The notes beneath the pieces are model-generated. The model was not told the origin of the DNA, did no database searches, and saw only the letters and a list, made by a program, of their open reading frames with translations. 64,000 nt of DNA from Orthonyx spaldingii (lineage: Eukaryota; Chordata; Aves; Passeriformes; Orthonychidae), in the NCBI GenBank assembly GCA_013397795.1, contig VZTJ01005904.1, forward strand, positions 246,164-310,163, given 5' to 3'. Below, piece by piece: positions 23,601 to 37,345 of the stretch. Position numbers and translations under genes: made by a program. How positions within the stretch are numbered: position 1 is the stretch's first letter; the number at the start of each line of letters is the position of its first letter.

Positions 23601-26531
23601 GTATATTTTCCCTTGCCTATCCAGGCATTACAACAGCATTAATAACTGCAGCAGAATCAGTTTCAAGCAGAGTTAAGCAGGATTTGCAAGTCTCCACAAC
23701 TCCAGCACTTGGTCAAGTACCCCTGCTATAGTTCAGAACATAGCAGTAACCCTGTTCCCTTTGCCAACTGGAGAACAGGTATGGCCAATGTAAACCTGGA
23801 TTAAGATTAATACTGAAATCACAAGAATCCCAGTGCAGAAAGAGCTGCTACAGAGCAAGGCAACCGTAGGCAAGGTAAAATCTGAAGTAAAGTAAAATTT
23901 TGTATTTTCCCAGAGAAAATCCTTCAATCTACCCCTCAAACAGAGGTGGTTAATTTCAACATTAATTAAAACAATCGTGGCAGAATAAATTATTCCAAAC
24001 ATCTTTCAAATTTGATTAAAAATTCTGCCATTCAAACTTTGCAAGTCAGGTTTGAAAACATGAACCAGCTGGGGTCCACTATGAGGCTGCAAGATCTGCA
24101 GTATTTTTATAGCATCTATAAAGTCGAAAGAGAAATGCAATTTATCTGGTTTTCAGTAATGAGATGTGGTATGGAAAGTCTTGGTTGTGGGCAATTTGTC
24201 ACATCTTTGATCAACATGTTACTGCTGGGAAACAAGTATGTGACAGGTGTTGACTACAATAGCAAGTATATCATAGGGCAGTGTATGCTTTTTGTATTAT
24301 GGATTTTAAACATTTTTCCTTAACTGAAAATATTAAGAGCCCGTGCTGCCAAGGCAGAAGTCATTTCATGTGTGGTGAAACCTCATGAGAGTGTTAGGAT
24401 CTTAGAGTGAGATGTAGGAAGAGTTTTAGCCTGAGAGCAGGCTAGTCTCACACCCCTTGCCTGTGGTCACATATTTTTCACTCGGAGAAAGAATTTCTCA
24501 GCCACTGTAGTGTGTCTCTGAAAGGGAGATGCATGTGTCCACCTTGTCTTTGCTCCTTGTGTCAGGTTTTTTCCTGACTTCGTCTGGCATTTTAGTTCCC
24601 TCATTTCCCTGGACTTCCACCCTTTCAAGAGGAAGATGCTCTCACAGTCCTTGTCAGGTTCTTACAGAGCCCAGGGAGCAGGGCTGTGCATCTTCCTCAT
24701 CTCTCTCACACTGCCAAGTATTGATTGGCAGGGTTAGAGACCAACTGCACACTTATTAAAATGGTTGCACCTCCTTGGGAACTGATTATACTTCCAGAGC
24801 TATCATTAAAGGCCTTTTATCTCCTTAGTACAGCTTCTTGCATCAGTCATGCCAACAAAAGGTGAGCCATTTGGATTGCTCTTAATTTAAACTGGTTGTG
24901 GGGAAAAAGAGGATTCAAAGAGTAGATATAAAACTGGTGCCTAAGAGCCAGCACATTTTCCACAGCACCATAAGGAGCAGCAGAGAGAGAAGTCTGGTCA
25001 GACCTCTTGCATTGTCATCAAGATGTTTTCATCTTGCCCTCCTATCTGAGGCTGGGTCCGCAGATCTCACAAGAGAATATAAATATAAAAAGCTACGTTC
25101 CAGCAGTGCATACCTAAGCATAGCATATGATATAACTCAGTAATTATCTTAGTGAATTTCTGAAAATTAAGCAGCAACAAAATTAAAAAGTTGCTGAAAC
25201 AAATGATTTAAAAACCTCTCTGCTTGACTTCTCCATCTGTTCTGAGAGCTGAGCAGTATTGTCGTGTAATTTTAATATGTGATTACTTAATTTCAGTTAA
25301 CTATGGACTATTTTGCTAGCTGGTATTCTTTAATGATTAATAAGTAGGCTGAGTAAATGTTAAGTATTATTAAATGTGTTTTACATAGCAAGAGTTGGAA
25401 CCAACAAAAATTTCACTTCAAAATTTATCTTTCCAATAGCACGCTGGAAATACTGAAGAGTCATTTTTTCTTCTGGCAACATAAAGAAGCCTTAAAATAA
25501 AGGCGGGAGGAGGGGAAGAGAGGGGGGGATAACACAGATGGTGAGCTAACCAGCGCTGGCATTTCAGAGATGTCTATGCAGCTGGTATGGAAAGATGTTT
25601 TAAGCCCTTAGCAATCCATTTAGGCACTTTTTCAAGTTTATCATTTTCCTGACTTGGTGAACTCAGCTGAGTCACCTGGTGACACCAATTACTAGGTTTT
25701 TGCTAATGATACTCTCTGGTTTATCCTTCAGATTTGGACAAACATGCCATGTTGCAAAATCCACTGGTGACATAAACCTCAGAGGGGTTCAGACACCATT
25801 TAGAATTTCAATGTCATCCTCCACAGTCCTGTTTCTCCACCACATATTGTGTTTCCCACATGGTCCTTGACTGTACCTCTTGAGGCAGAACTCATGATGG
25901 CACCACTCCTTTTTGATAAGTTTCCAGCTGCTTGGCTGCTCTGTGCCTCATAAAACTACATTCCAGAAAACAGCCTGTATGTCTGTAAAATCTGTTTCAC
26001 TTGTAAAGTAAGGCTATATGGGACTGCAATAAACACAAGAAAACAACTATCACACCTTTTCTGGCATGTTCTTGGGTTGAAAATCCTGGTTTACTCGTTG
26101 CGTTCACAAGGCTGGATTTCTCCAATGGATTTTATGGGTGCTTTGGAAAATAGTGCTGTGTCTTATGTAGCCTCTGAATCACTAGGAGAAAGTACAGGGA
26201 CAAACTTCACATAAGCAGGTGAAAATCTGCTTTCAATAGTGTAAAAAATACCAGTCATCATGAATGGATTCAGGCTGAACCTTAGGTTGAATTTTTGGTT
26301 TTAGGGTAGAATTCTCACCGAACCTCCCCTGGCCCTGTCCCACTCACAGTTTCAGCAGCTGCTGGTTCTGCCCTTGGCTGACAGTGGCAAGGTTCCAGGC
26401 TATGATCCCTCCTCCTCATCCCACTCCCACTTCAGACAGGATGAGTTCTGGATGCAAGTTTGACCTCTTAAGCTTAGTCAGACAGAGATGCCTATTCTGA
26501 GTGTTCACCACCCAGAGATGTTTGTGGGGAG

Positions 26532-26563
26532 TTTTTTTTGTTTTGTTTTGTTTTGTTTTTTTT
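26532..26563. repeat. TTTTG simple repeat
   Basis: Repeated TTTTG units are flanked by T-runs. No transposon is recognisable beside it. Confidence 0.8.
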
Positions 26564-29500
26564 AGTGCTTGAGCTTTCATATCATCATTTAGAAAGGGCA
26601 CAGATACTTTGAGAGCTATCAATGCACGTGCTTAGCAATCTCCACATCTGTCAGCCCACTGCCACCAGCCAGCCAGGCTAAGCCAGAGGACCTGTCTTAG
26701 CTTCCAAAGGAGTAACTTAGGCCAGCAACTCTTGAATGTGGAAAGAGCTGCACATGGGTTTATGTGGCCATTGCTTACCCTTATTGGAAAAGTTAGCCTC
26801 TGGTCCACTCTGTTTATTTTGAGAGATTAGTGATGAATATACTGAAGCTAAATACACATATTTTGCAACCTTTCCTTCCTTGCCCTGCTTGTTCTCTTGA
26901 CAGAAAGAAAGCAGCAGCAACAAAGGTCATTCATCACTAGATGTGTCATCAGGTGCAGTGGGACAAAGTCTTTTATTGTTCTCATTCTTCTAAACTTTTC
27001 CAAAACCCTTTTTCTCAAGTTTTTTAAGGGCTTCAAACTAGCCTTTAAATTGTTCCAGAGCTTTTCTGCACATCTAAGAGAGGGAGTCCGGTGTTCACCT
27101 AACAGCTGTCATTTTGCAGCTTTGTGAAAAGAAACTGCAAATTTATTTCACTAAAATAACTAAAAACATGGGTTTCTGTTGTTTCATGTGATCCTGTAAG
27201 TAGGTGAACAGTGGCTACACAGGAGGGTGTAGATAGATTTTTTTCATTAAAGTTAACAGCAAATTTGAGAATAATTTTTCCAGATACTAGAATGCAAGCT
27301 AAAAATAAGTTTCATTGTGGAAAATGCAATATGCCCATCTTCCTCTCTGAAATTGCTTTCTTAGAAATTGCAAGAAGACAGCCCCATCATCACCTGTGAG
27401 TAATTTCCCTGCCTGCAGCACAGAACTGTCTCTATGTGCCAGTCCCTATAAAGGGCTTGGGGAAAAACAGTAAGGTACATGCCTCCCAAAAATGGGAAAA
27501 AACCTGTTTCTAAGCTAAGAATTCCAATGCTGAGGATCCATTGAGCCGGTACAGCTCAGAACAGGATTCAAAGGGAAAATTGAATAAGCTTAGCCTTGAT
27601 CTCCTTGAAGTTGGTCAGAGGGAGGTGCTGAGATAGCAGACCTGCACCTCTGCCCAAGTAGGATCTGCCCTACTTTCCCAAAAGTTGGTACTCATATCTT
27701 TGTTTTTAGAAACCTGAGCAGGACTTATCACTCTTTTTTTTTTTTTAAATCTACGAGAGAGCGTTTTTCCAGACACAACCCCTTAGGTACTCACATAATG
27801 ACTGAAGAACTCTCTGTGGAAATGGTGGGAGAGGTCTAATTCTCTGCCCCACATCTCTCACAGGAATGAATTAACTATATGCCCTACCAAATATTTGGGC
27901 CAACAACTACATTAAACAGCCACTGCATGTAATGCAGAAACATCCAGTTTGAGACAGGACCAAATCTCCATCTTCACTCACCTTGAGAGGCTGTAGTCCT
28001 GTAGGTTTTCTTTCCTGTGCTTGCTTCGGTACGTCTCCACACAGCCTCAGTACAAAATGAACTGTACTCAAGCTATCCCCTGTAGCTGGTTTTCCAATTT
28101 GCCCTAAAAAAAAACCACCTTAAAATTGCCCTTAACATTTCAATGATGGAGTTGGTCTGAGCTCCCCAGGCAATTTATTCTAAGGCTCAACTAATGTCCC
28201 TAATTACAAGGTGCAAACCAAGAAACACTAGGTGGCCTTGAGTCACTAAACTGTAAGAAATTCCAGACATCTGAGAAGACTGCATGCTAAAAAGACATAG
28301 TAGCAAAGGTGGGATCTTTTCTGTTAATGGCAGGAAAGTGGGCAAAGAGCTGCAGCTCTCTTCTTCAGAGAGGAAGGTTGTACCTTCAGCAGAGAGGCAC
28401 ATTATGGGGAGAATGCAAGGTCCCTGCCTGCCAGTGGGAATGTTGTCCTGGGATGCTTTGCCTGGGAATTTGATATCACAGGCACAAATCCATAGATCCC
28501 AGCCAAATATATTATGTACCAAATTAGATATTACTCAGAGACACTAATAACTCAGGTGTAAACCAATAGCACCTACATATATGTACACCTTTGTTATTAT
28601 AAAGTTTAGTACTTCACATATTTTCTATGAATCTTCCAGATACAAATATAGTTTCGTATTTCTTTACATGTCAGCTTGGCAAACCTTAGAGAGGACGTTT
28701 CCTCTAAGAGAACAAATTAAAGCAACACTAAAACAAACCAATTACTGCTCAACAGCCTGGGTCCCTGCCAACAAGAAACAAATTGATGAATATTTAGCTG
28801 TGTCAGTAACAGAGAATTGCAAATTCTCAGAAAACTTTTTTTTTCTTTTTTTTTTCCCTGAGGATGTCAGCCTTACAATAGTAAAACCAAAGGTAGAGCT
28901 GGCAAGGCTGAAATTATTAGCATTGCAGGGTGCTTACAGGGCAGAACCTAGGGGAGGGATGATTATATCTTCCAAGGCAGCAGGAAAGGCTGGGAAAAAT
29001 GCACAGACAATGCAATACATCGAACCTGCTCCCCTCCTCCTCATCCCACAGGTGAACCCATGCTCAGCTTGGCAGCACCAAATGCAGGGACCCAGTGTTA
29101 TAATGTCCATAGGTCTGGGGTCCTCCATGCAAGTGCTCATGATGATGTAGATGACATGTAAATGAGTACTTTTCCAGGCAGAAGGACGATTGTTTCATCT
29201 CTGTAATCCCTGCAGAAGGGCCTGCTTCTTGTCATGAGCACTAGAAGGAGTTTCTAATGTGTCAGGTTTCCACTGTTATTTCCAAAAAGCCTTAGGAGGT
29301 AGAAATATGGGTTTGAAATGCAGTGCTAGAATATGGAGAGCTTTAAACTCAGAATTAGGAGTTGGGTCACTAGGTAAAAGTTAATGATAAAATGAGGGAT
29401 TTTGAAGAGCTGAAGATAGCAGCATGTTCTGTGTAGGGAGGCAAGGAGCAAAACTCAAGTTGAGCATCAATACTTCACTGTTGATATATGTGCTAATTGG

Positions 29501-30543
29501 TAGCATCCACTTTTTATCTAATCAAGGAAGTGTGTATATGTGCCATAAAAAACAAAAATTGATTGCTCCCTTCTGTGGCCACAAACACTGCAGCACAATG
29601 TGCAGTGGCTGAGCTCAGCCTTTGGTTCCTTTTCTTAGGAATACCAGAGTAGGGGGTTGCTGTCCCTAGGAGACTGCTTCTCTCAGGAACATCAGGATTT
29701 CGACAAGGAGAAAATGCAGCAAACATCACTTGCCACCATTAATAATGGCTCTCAGTGTCCTAAAATAGAAAGAAGACCTTTTTTAATCCAGAGAGTGCTA
29801 TATTCAGCTGGAGATAATTTGATGGTAAATTACAATCTGACAAAGAAGAGTTAATCACTGACCTCAAAATTAGCTGTTGCCTAGGTACCCCGGTCAGGCT
29901 GTGTTGACATTTATGTTGTGCAAACAGAATACAATATCAACCACTCAGATGTATATTTAGGGCTTTAAAAGTGGCCAGTTTTCCAAAGTGTAATGCAGTG
30001 CCTGGGACTTTGATTTTTATGGTGGAAATATTGATGCCAACTGGATATCATTCAGATCATTCAATGGGAGCTCCTGCAGTTGCAGGTCCAGAAACGTTGT
30101 AAAAAGCCTCCCCAAAAAAACCCCCAACAAACAACTAAACCAAAAACCCAAAATCAAAAAAAACCAACCCTGCACAGTCTGCTTTGTTGAGGATAAGCCA
30201 TCCTGGTTAAAAAAAGATGCGCAGACAGCTTTAGCAGATGAAAATCATACACTGGAAACATAAGTAATGTTGTTAGCATGGCTTCTCAGAAGACACACCA
30301 CGCGAGATAATTTTTCTTTCCCTCTGTTATGGGATCAGACACCTCTCTAGGATGGGACCAACACCTCTATGCAGAAAAATACACTTGGACTTCTCCAAAG
30401 TGTGTGATTTGGTACCTCGTGACACTAGGGATTTTTTGTAACATGGTGTAAAGGTGTGTGTGGTCAAAAACTGACCGGCTATCAGATCACAGCAAGTAGT
30501 TGTCAGGGGGAATCAAAGCTTGTGCCTTCACTGATGTCTCCTA

Positions 30544-30576
30544 ATGATGATGATGATGATTATTATTATTATTATT
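30544..30576. repeat. Compound trinucleotide microsatellite (ATG)n-(ATT)n
   Basis: About five ATG units pass directly into about five ATT units. It is a likely polymorphic locus in intergenic DNA. Confidence 0.9.
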
Positions 30577-31259
30577 GTTGCTGTGGCTATTTTCTAATAA
30601 CCCGGCAGTGGGGCAGTGGTGGTAGTGAAGGCAGAGGTCTCACCACCAGACCTTTTGCACCATGACACCTTCCAAATCGTGCCAGTTGGTTGTGCGCACC
30701 TTTGCATCCAGCGAGGGGACTCTGATTTGAAAGCACAGACAGTTTAGGAGCAAACCCTGCCTAGCATGAGGAAGTGTGATCTTAGGGTCCTTAGCTGCCC
30801 TGTGAGCCTTTGCTCCTTGGGTGGGTTTGGGTGGCCTGGGTTTTTTCTCCCTCAGGCCAATGGGTCACTGGGAGGTGTTGAAGGAGCCGATGCTCTGCAC
30901 TGCCTGCTCCTGCCACCCTGCCAGCCCACTGCTCATCTCCTTGGGAACTAGCCCCAGGCACAGGCTGATGTGCCAGGTGGGGCTTGCTAATGTTAGGTGT
31001 GAAGATTGGTTCATTTGCAAGCTGAAAAAAGATCGACAATTCCTGATTTGCACCTCCCAACCTCAGGAACCCCAGCTGAATTTTTTTGCTGTCTGCTTTG
31101 GAAAAAACCCCGAAGTTTTAGAAGATAAGCCCAAAGGTCTACTCTCATATCAGCCTAAGCACCTACCTCTGCGGCACATGCTTCAGGCAGTAGTGTGTGT
31201 TCCCATAGCAACAGGAGGAATTAATTTAATGGCATTATTAGGCCTTATTTACATGCATG

Positions 31260-31278
31260 CACACACACACACACACAC
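31260..31278. repeat. (CA)n dinucleotide microsatellite
   Basis: About nine CA units are flanked by GCATGC on both sides. It is short, so it is probably only modestly variable. Confidence 0.9.
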
Positions 31279-34200
31279 CTGCATGCTGTGCACACAGAGG
31301 AAAAAGGAGAATGAGTGAGTCCTACTCTTCAGGAAGATCCCCACGAGAAGTCGGTCCAGTACCTGAGCTTCACAGTGATTGCAAGATCCTGATTTCCACT
31401 TTACAGGCACAAACCCAAAACCTGACTGACCAGCCAAAACAAATTCAGCAGCACAGTCCTATAACAATGGGCTCCAACCTCATACCAGTGATACATCTGG
31501 GAGTGGGGATACCATCAGTGGAGGCTGGAAGACCCCGCTCCACTCCCCCCCTCCCCCCCATTGTCCACTCTCTGGTGACACCTCTCACCAGGCAGGTGGT
31601 GCCAGAAGGGAAGCAGAGCCCTCTCCATGTGTGCTCCCTGCAGAGGAGTGGATTAGTGGCAACATTTCTGTCCCATCCATGTTTCCTTTGCACTGTGGGA
31701 GGATGCTGCACACCGAACTTCACTGTGTTTTGCCTGCTGCATCCCAGACCCGGTGGCTTTTGGACAACCTCTGTATCATCAAACATGAGTCAGCGATTTC
31801 TATAAGCCCCGAAGCTCTTGTTTATTGACCTTCTGCTATTTGCAGTTACACATTAGCCAAATAAACTTCAGAGAGAGCCTTGCCTCTCTTTACATTTCAA
31901 AACACTGGCACTTTACATTAACATATCTCACAAAAATCTATTAATTGGGGAAGAGGACAACACCATTTATTCTCAGATACCATTCTCAAATGTTTAGTAA
32001 CTTTGGTATTTAAACAAAATATTTCAGAAAACTTTGTTGTGAATTCCTCGTGGGAGTCAAAAAACGTAAAAACCCAGTTACTTTGTAAGAGCTCTCCAAA
32101 AGTGATGCTTCCCTATCTTTTTGATATTTGAAATGCTAATATGGCTTTTGCTTGTGTTTTGTTATCTAAAGGCTTAGAAATATTTATTTTTAAATGCCCA
32201 AAGGGCTAGAGTTGATCTCTAGCTAAAGACAACTTGTAGATCATCAAGATCAGACAACTTTCTGAATTAATTTGGACTCAAGGTGAAAAAAAATTAATCT
32301 TGGTTAATTTATCTGAATGTATCTAGTACAACTTTAGTATCCAGTATCCAGTCCTGCATTCCCACACATCCCCATGGCGTGACCGTTTGTTGTCCTGCTC
32401 TGTGAGCGGGGGAAGATTTCAGGTCTGGCTTGAAAAAGACAGGAAGTTGATTTTCAAGGAAGCATCACTTAGTGTATTTGTAATGACATCCTTTATGATG
32501 GTTTTCAGTTTCTGTGCAATGTCAAAAGCAAGCACAAGCCTTTTTTTGAGCACTGATAGCCTTCTAATGGTGTTTTCTTTGTTGGTTATATCTCACCTTC
32601 TTCTAACAATACTCACAGTTAAGCCACAATTTTTTTTACTCTAATCAGTAAGTGAACTAATTGATCTAATCTAATCTGTAATAGTGAGGATACACACCTC
32701 TAGTATGGACCTGAACTTTATCAGAGTTGCCAGTCCAATGATGCTCTCCTGGGTTACATTAGATGCCTCCATTTCTAACTACACAACTTCAATTTTATTC
32801 CTTTCCTGGGCAGCACTGTGGACTTTTAAAAAATCCTGGAAGTGAACAGCTGAGTGACTGTAGACGAAAATTTAGTTGATGAGCGAGGGGAGGAATGTGA
32901 TGCAAAGGTGATTGGCACAGAAAAACTTTGTTTCCTTGGGCACATGGCTTTTTACCCCATTGGACCTCTCCAAATGCAGGAGCTGCTTCTTAACAGCCTA
33001 TTGAGGATGGGCTACCAGCACATCCCTGTGTGTCCTTCCTTCGTAACCCATTGCTCTTGTTCTTACCAGAGGAGAGAAAGAGTGACAGGAGCCACTGGCT
33101 CTCCCCCACCACCTTCACTGTGGTGAGAGGGGAACTTGTGCTGTGCTGCACTTGTGTTTCCAAGGTATTGCCTGAAATTCTGGCACAGGGATAATTTGAT
33201 TTCCATCTGGGCAGCAGATGCCAAGGGACAGCAAACCTCCATCCATGCTCTCCCACTGCCTGCTCCCAGACCTCACATGGCTCCTTTGTGCCACCAAATT
33301 CCCACAGATCACACCTTGGCCATTTGCAAAGCTCTGCAGAAAATCAGGATCTGAAAGCTTTGCTGCTTAAGAAATTAACGTTATTTCTGATCACATTGTT
33401 GGGAAGGAAGCAGAGATGTGGAATTTGTTTGAACACACAAAGGACTTCATAAAATAACTGTGCTGTACCAGTAGGCCCCCACAAAAGTACCTTCACCTTC
33501 ATCACATTGTGAAGGTGTGGACTCCCAGCCTCTAAACCACTCAGAGTTTTAAAGCTTCAAGCCCCAGATTGCAAATCCAGAAGTGTTAATAAACAATTTG
33601 TTTGTTCTGGATAAGTGGAAATAATTACCTTATATAGATATTTTAAACACAGAAGCAGCCATGGGATCATCAGTCTTGCAGGTCTACACCATGGCTGCCA
33701 CCTATCCAAGCAGCTACACAGAGGTATGTGGAACAGAGATTCTGGTTGCAGCTATCCCAGGGCAGATTTTCAGTGGGTTTTAGTCTTGTTGCATGACATG
33801 ACCACTGAGTAGGGCAGCACTGGCTGCACCAGGAGGGGAGCTGCAAATCCCCACTCAAGAGCACATGAGAAAAACCAGCCTGTCCCAGGCATGGCTGCAA
33901 TACCCTCATCTCTTGAGAGCAGGGACTTAAGATACTGAGGCAGAAAGGAAGGAATCCTCTTCATCAAAGCAGCGGATATACATTTGCCTTTATTTTGGTC
34001 ACTTCCCCAACCTGCTGTTATGCTTTTTGTCCTGTCTAAATTGAGATTTCATACTTGGAATTCATCCATGCTCCAAAAATATCCAGATACAGAGCGAAAG
34101 GCTCTGGGTGAGTCACCAAAAATCCAGGCTAAAGAATTTAGAAATACATTTTAATTACATTTAGCATTAATTTAATGTTAACTACAATGCCTTTCATTAC

Positions 34201-36734
34201 ACAGTCATTTATTTTTAGCACCAAAACACACAAAATACTCTTTTGGAGTACTTGACTGCTAGCATATGCAAAATTTAAAAGGAAGACCCAACTGTAACCA
34301 TTATGATATAGTTTATGATGCTATCAATTCCTAAATATGTTTGAGTATCACAAGTCACAGGTGGGGCACCTGAAAAACCCAGAAAATTAATTTGTTGGAC
34401 ATCAAGAGTTGAGGACATCAGTGGTCAGAAATGAACAAATTTCCTGGTGAATATGAGGCAGCATACTGTGAAAAGGCAAACCTGCTGAGTTTTAAAAAGC
34501 TATTTGCAGGTCACTTTTAAAAAACAGCTCTTGTCATGCCTGTTTCCAAAATATCTACTTTTGAACCTGATGGCTTGGCAAATAATCATCTCATATCTAA
34601 TATCCCTTTCAAAGCCTTAATGCTGGAACATGCAGTACTGATATGGCTCAATATAAGCACTTAAATAAAGGTTATTATTTCCAAGTCTATGATATAAAAA
34701 AATTGCATCAATAGGGCAGCTGAGTCCAAAAGATGCTGAATAAACTTATTAAATGCTGATTCTGGTCATCTTTTCCCTTCTATTAGATTGCTGCAAGCCT
34801 GTTAATCCCTCCCTGCTGGAACAGTGCTGGCAGCATCTTCCTCAACAACCCTTTAGGGGTAACTATGCCTCCTTTCCAGGGATGCCAGTGCACCCCCATC
34901 TCTTACAGTGCCAGGGCAGTGCTTTAAGCACCTGGTTTCAAAATGCATTCACATAGTCAGCTTGGAAAAATCAGTCTTCTGTGGTGTAGCCCATCACTTC
35001 GATGTAGGTGAAATTTTGATCAGTTATTTGATCTCTTGTTAAGAAATAAAAAAGAAGGACAACCCTCAGGATATTGCCCTTTCATGTATTTGCTGCAGTC
35101 AGCAGCAGCTGCAGAGGTTTTCTTTGATGCTTCCGTCATTTGAAGCTCTCACTGCACACTGTGCATTGCATTAAGTGCCTTTGAGGTCTGCACCTGGAAA
35201 TGCTCCTGCCTCTTTATCTGGAAAATCACCCCCAGAAATACATACATGGTTTTTGGGGAACCCAACCCATGCCAAATGCAGCTATTGTGTGACCTAGACA
35301 TTTCTTCTAATGGTCAAAATAGTCAAATACCCTACTTCCATTTGAACAGGATTCAAAGCAGGGTATGAAGAAAAATACATACTCACTGGCCTGGCCATCG
35401 GGACCATGGTGTGGATTTTTGGAGTTCGGACGGATGTTGTCCTTCTCTGTAGTCATCTTCAAGTTACTTTCAGTCAGTCTGTGAGCATGAACACTGATTT
35501 CAGTCATGGCCACAGACCACTGAATTTAGGTCAAAGAGCAGCCCATGGCATTGATATCAGTGTAATTGGTAGGACATAAAGGTGGTCAGAAGAGAATAAA
35601 GGAGATAGAAGTTCCCCTTTAAGCTGCTCCCATTGCTGGTTTGGTTTCATTCTTTCCCCTCCCTTGAATTTTTAAAAATACTTATGAGTGAAGGACATAG
35701 CTGAGTTCTTTCCCTCCCAGCACCGTGCCTTGCAGGGGGGAGAGGTAGAGGGCTCAGCCCAGGAGGCTGCCAAGTGCTCTGGCCCTCCATCAACAAAGCA
35801 CTTAAGGGCGTTCTTGTTTGTAGGTATTTAGGCAGCACCATTGACAGAACTACCCACAGTACAGAGCCCTCAGCATCCAAATCAAGGCTAAATGAGAAGT
35901 GTGAGATCTTAAAATGTCTTTTTTTTCCTTTCCAGCAATGATGGAAGACTCGCCCAAAGGAACAAACAGAAGTCTCCTATGGAAAGTCTGCCCATCTGGC
36001 TCCTCTCCTAAGAGTGCTAGGACAAACAACACAGCTTATCTAGTTTGGATTATAATTATATAAACACATTAAAAAACATGTTATATTACAGCATAGTGCA
36101 GGTTAGTGCATTGTAGTATAGCAGAGTATAAATATAACATATGTATCTTATCTAATATATGTAATATATACATAAAGGGTGGACCCTGTCTTCCTCATTG
36201 CAGACAGTAACATATATTGAAGCAACAACATGAAAACAACAGCAACTCTAAGTTTCTTGTCCTGCCATAAAAATTGTCAGCCCAAAGAGTGAAATTCAGC
36301 AAAGGTGTAGCAATGAAAATCAGGATTCTGGAAGTGGTCAGGAAGCATAATGGATGTCACTGCCACCTACGCTGCTGCTGAGAAGACAGCTGGAAACACA
36401 ACCACAGTCTGAGATGCGTGTGCCTCTGAGTGTTTCATAAATCTGCACAATTCCTGGGATACATTTCAGAGGAAGATATATCGGGACTGTGACAGGTTGC
36501 ATGCTCTGGTAATTATAATGCCTGTGTGCATCGAGTACAATGGATGATGGATAAAATGTCACAGATTCTGCAGGATAAACACTCTAAAACGAGAACAATT
36601 TCAGCTCAAAATAAGTGAAAGGTAAGCCAAACCACTCAAAATTCAAACCAAATGCAGGTCAGTATTCTCCTATTGTGTAATCTCAAAAATAAATGTAATT
36701 TCTGTCATTAACTCTTGATGATTCATCCTTAACC

Positions 36735-37345
36735 TGGACTATTTCCTCCTGGGTTCTACTGACATTTCCCACAGTGGTGAGTTGACCCTCCCTGAACACA
36801 AGTTGCCCACCAAAGCCACTTTATCACCCCCCTCCTCAGGTGGACAGGGGAGAGAGACTATAGCAAAGAACTCATGAGCTGAGATAAGGATAGGGATAGA
36901 TCACTCACCAGTTACTGTCAAGGGCAAAACAGACTCTATTTGGGGTAAATTAACTTAATTTATTACCAATCAAATCAGAGTAGGATAATGAGAAAGAAAA
37001 GAATCAAATCTCAAACACCTTTTCCCCTCGTCCTCTTCTTCTTTCCAGACTCAACTACTTCTCAATTTTTCTACCTCCTCCCCCACAGCAACATAGGGGG
37101 ACAGGGAATGGGGACTGTGGTCAGCTCATCCCACATTGTCTCTGCTGCTGCTTTCTCCTCAGGGAATGGACTCCTCACACTCTTGTCCTGCTCCTGTGTG
37201 GGCTCCCTCCCACAGGAGACAGTCCTCCATGAACTCCAGCATGAGTCCTTCCCACAGGTTGCAGCTCTTCATGAGCTGTTCCAGTGTGGATCCCTTCCAT
37301 TTCTCTTGCAAACCCATCCAAGAGTCTCCATCAATCCATAAGCCT
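36735..37345. mobile_element. Degenerate avian LTR-like (endogenous retrovirus-type) fragment
   Basis: The sequence follows a dispersed bird repeat that I associate with ERVL-type LTRs. Ordered signature segments are 'gttgcccaccaaagccactt', 'caggtggacaggggagagag', 'gggcaaaacagactctattt', 'accaatcaaatcagagtag' and 'gggggacagggaatgggga'. The right part holds degenerate tandem units with a period of 42, two beginning 'cccacagg' at 37,209 and 37,251. No gag, pol or env coding sequence is present, so this is an LTR or non-coding fragment with no capacity to encode viral proteins. The exact family, orientation and ends are uncertain. Confidence 0.6.

Larger units (their letters stand above)
23601..36734. 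other. Non-coding intergenic DNA between FIG4 and GPR6 (left part)
   Basis: No coding exon is recognisable over about 13 kb. The content is unique-looking sequence with several simple repeats (listed separately) and A/C-rich low-complexity tracts, for example around 30,104-30,172. This is the upstream domain of GPR6, so distal enhancers are plausible, but none can be identified from a single sequence. Confidence 0.5.
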
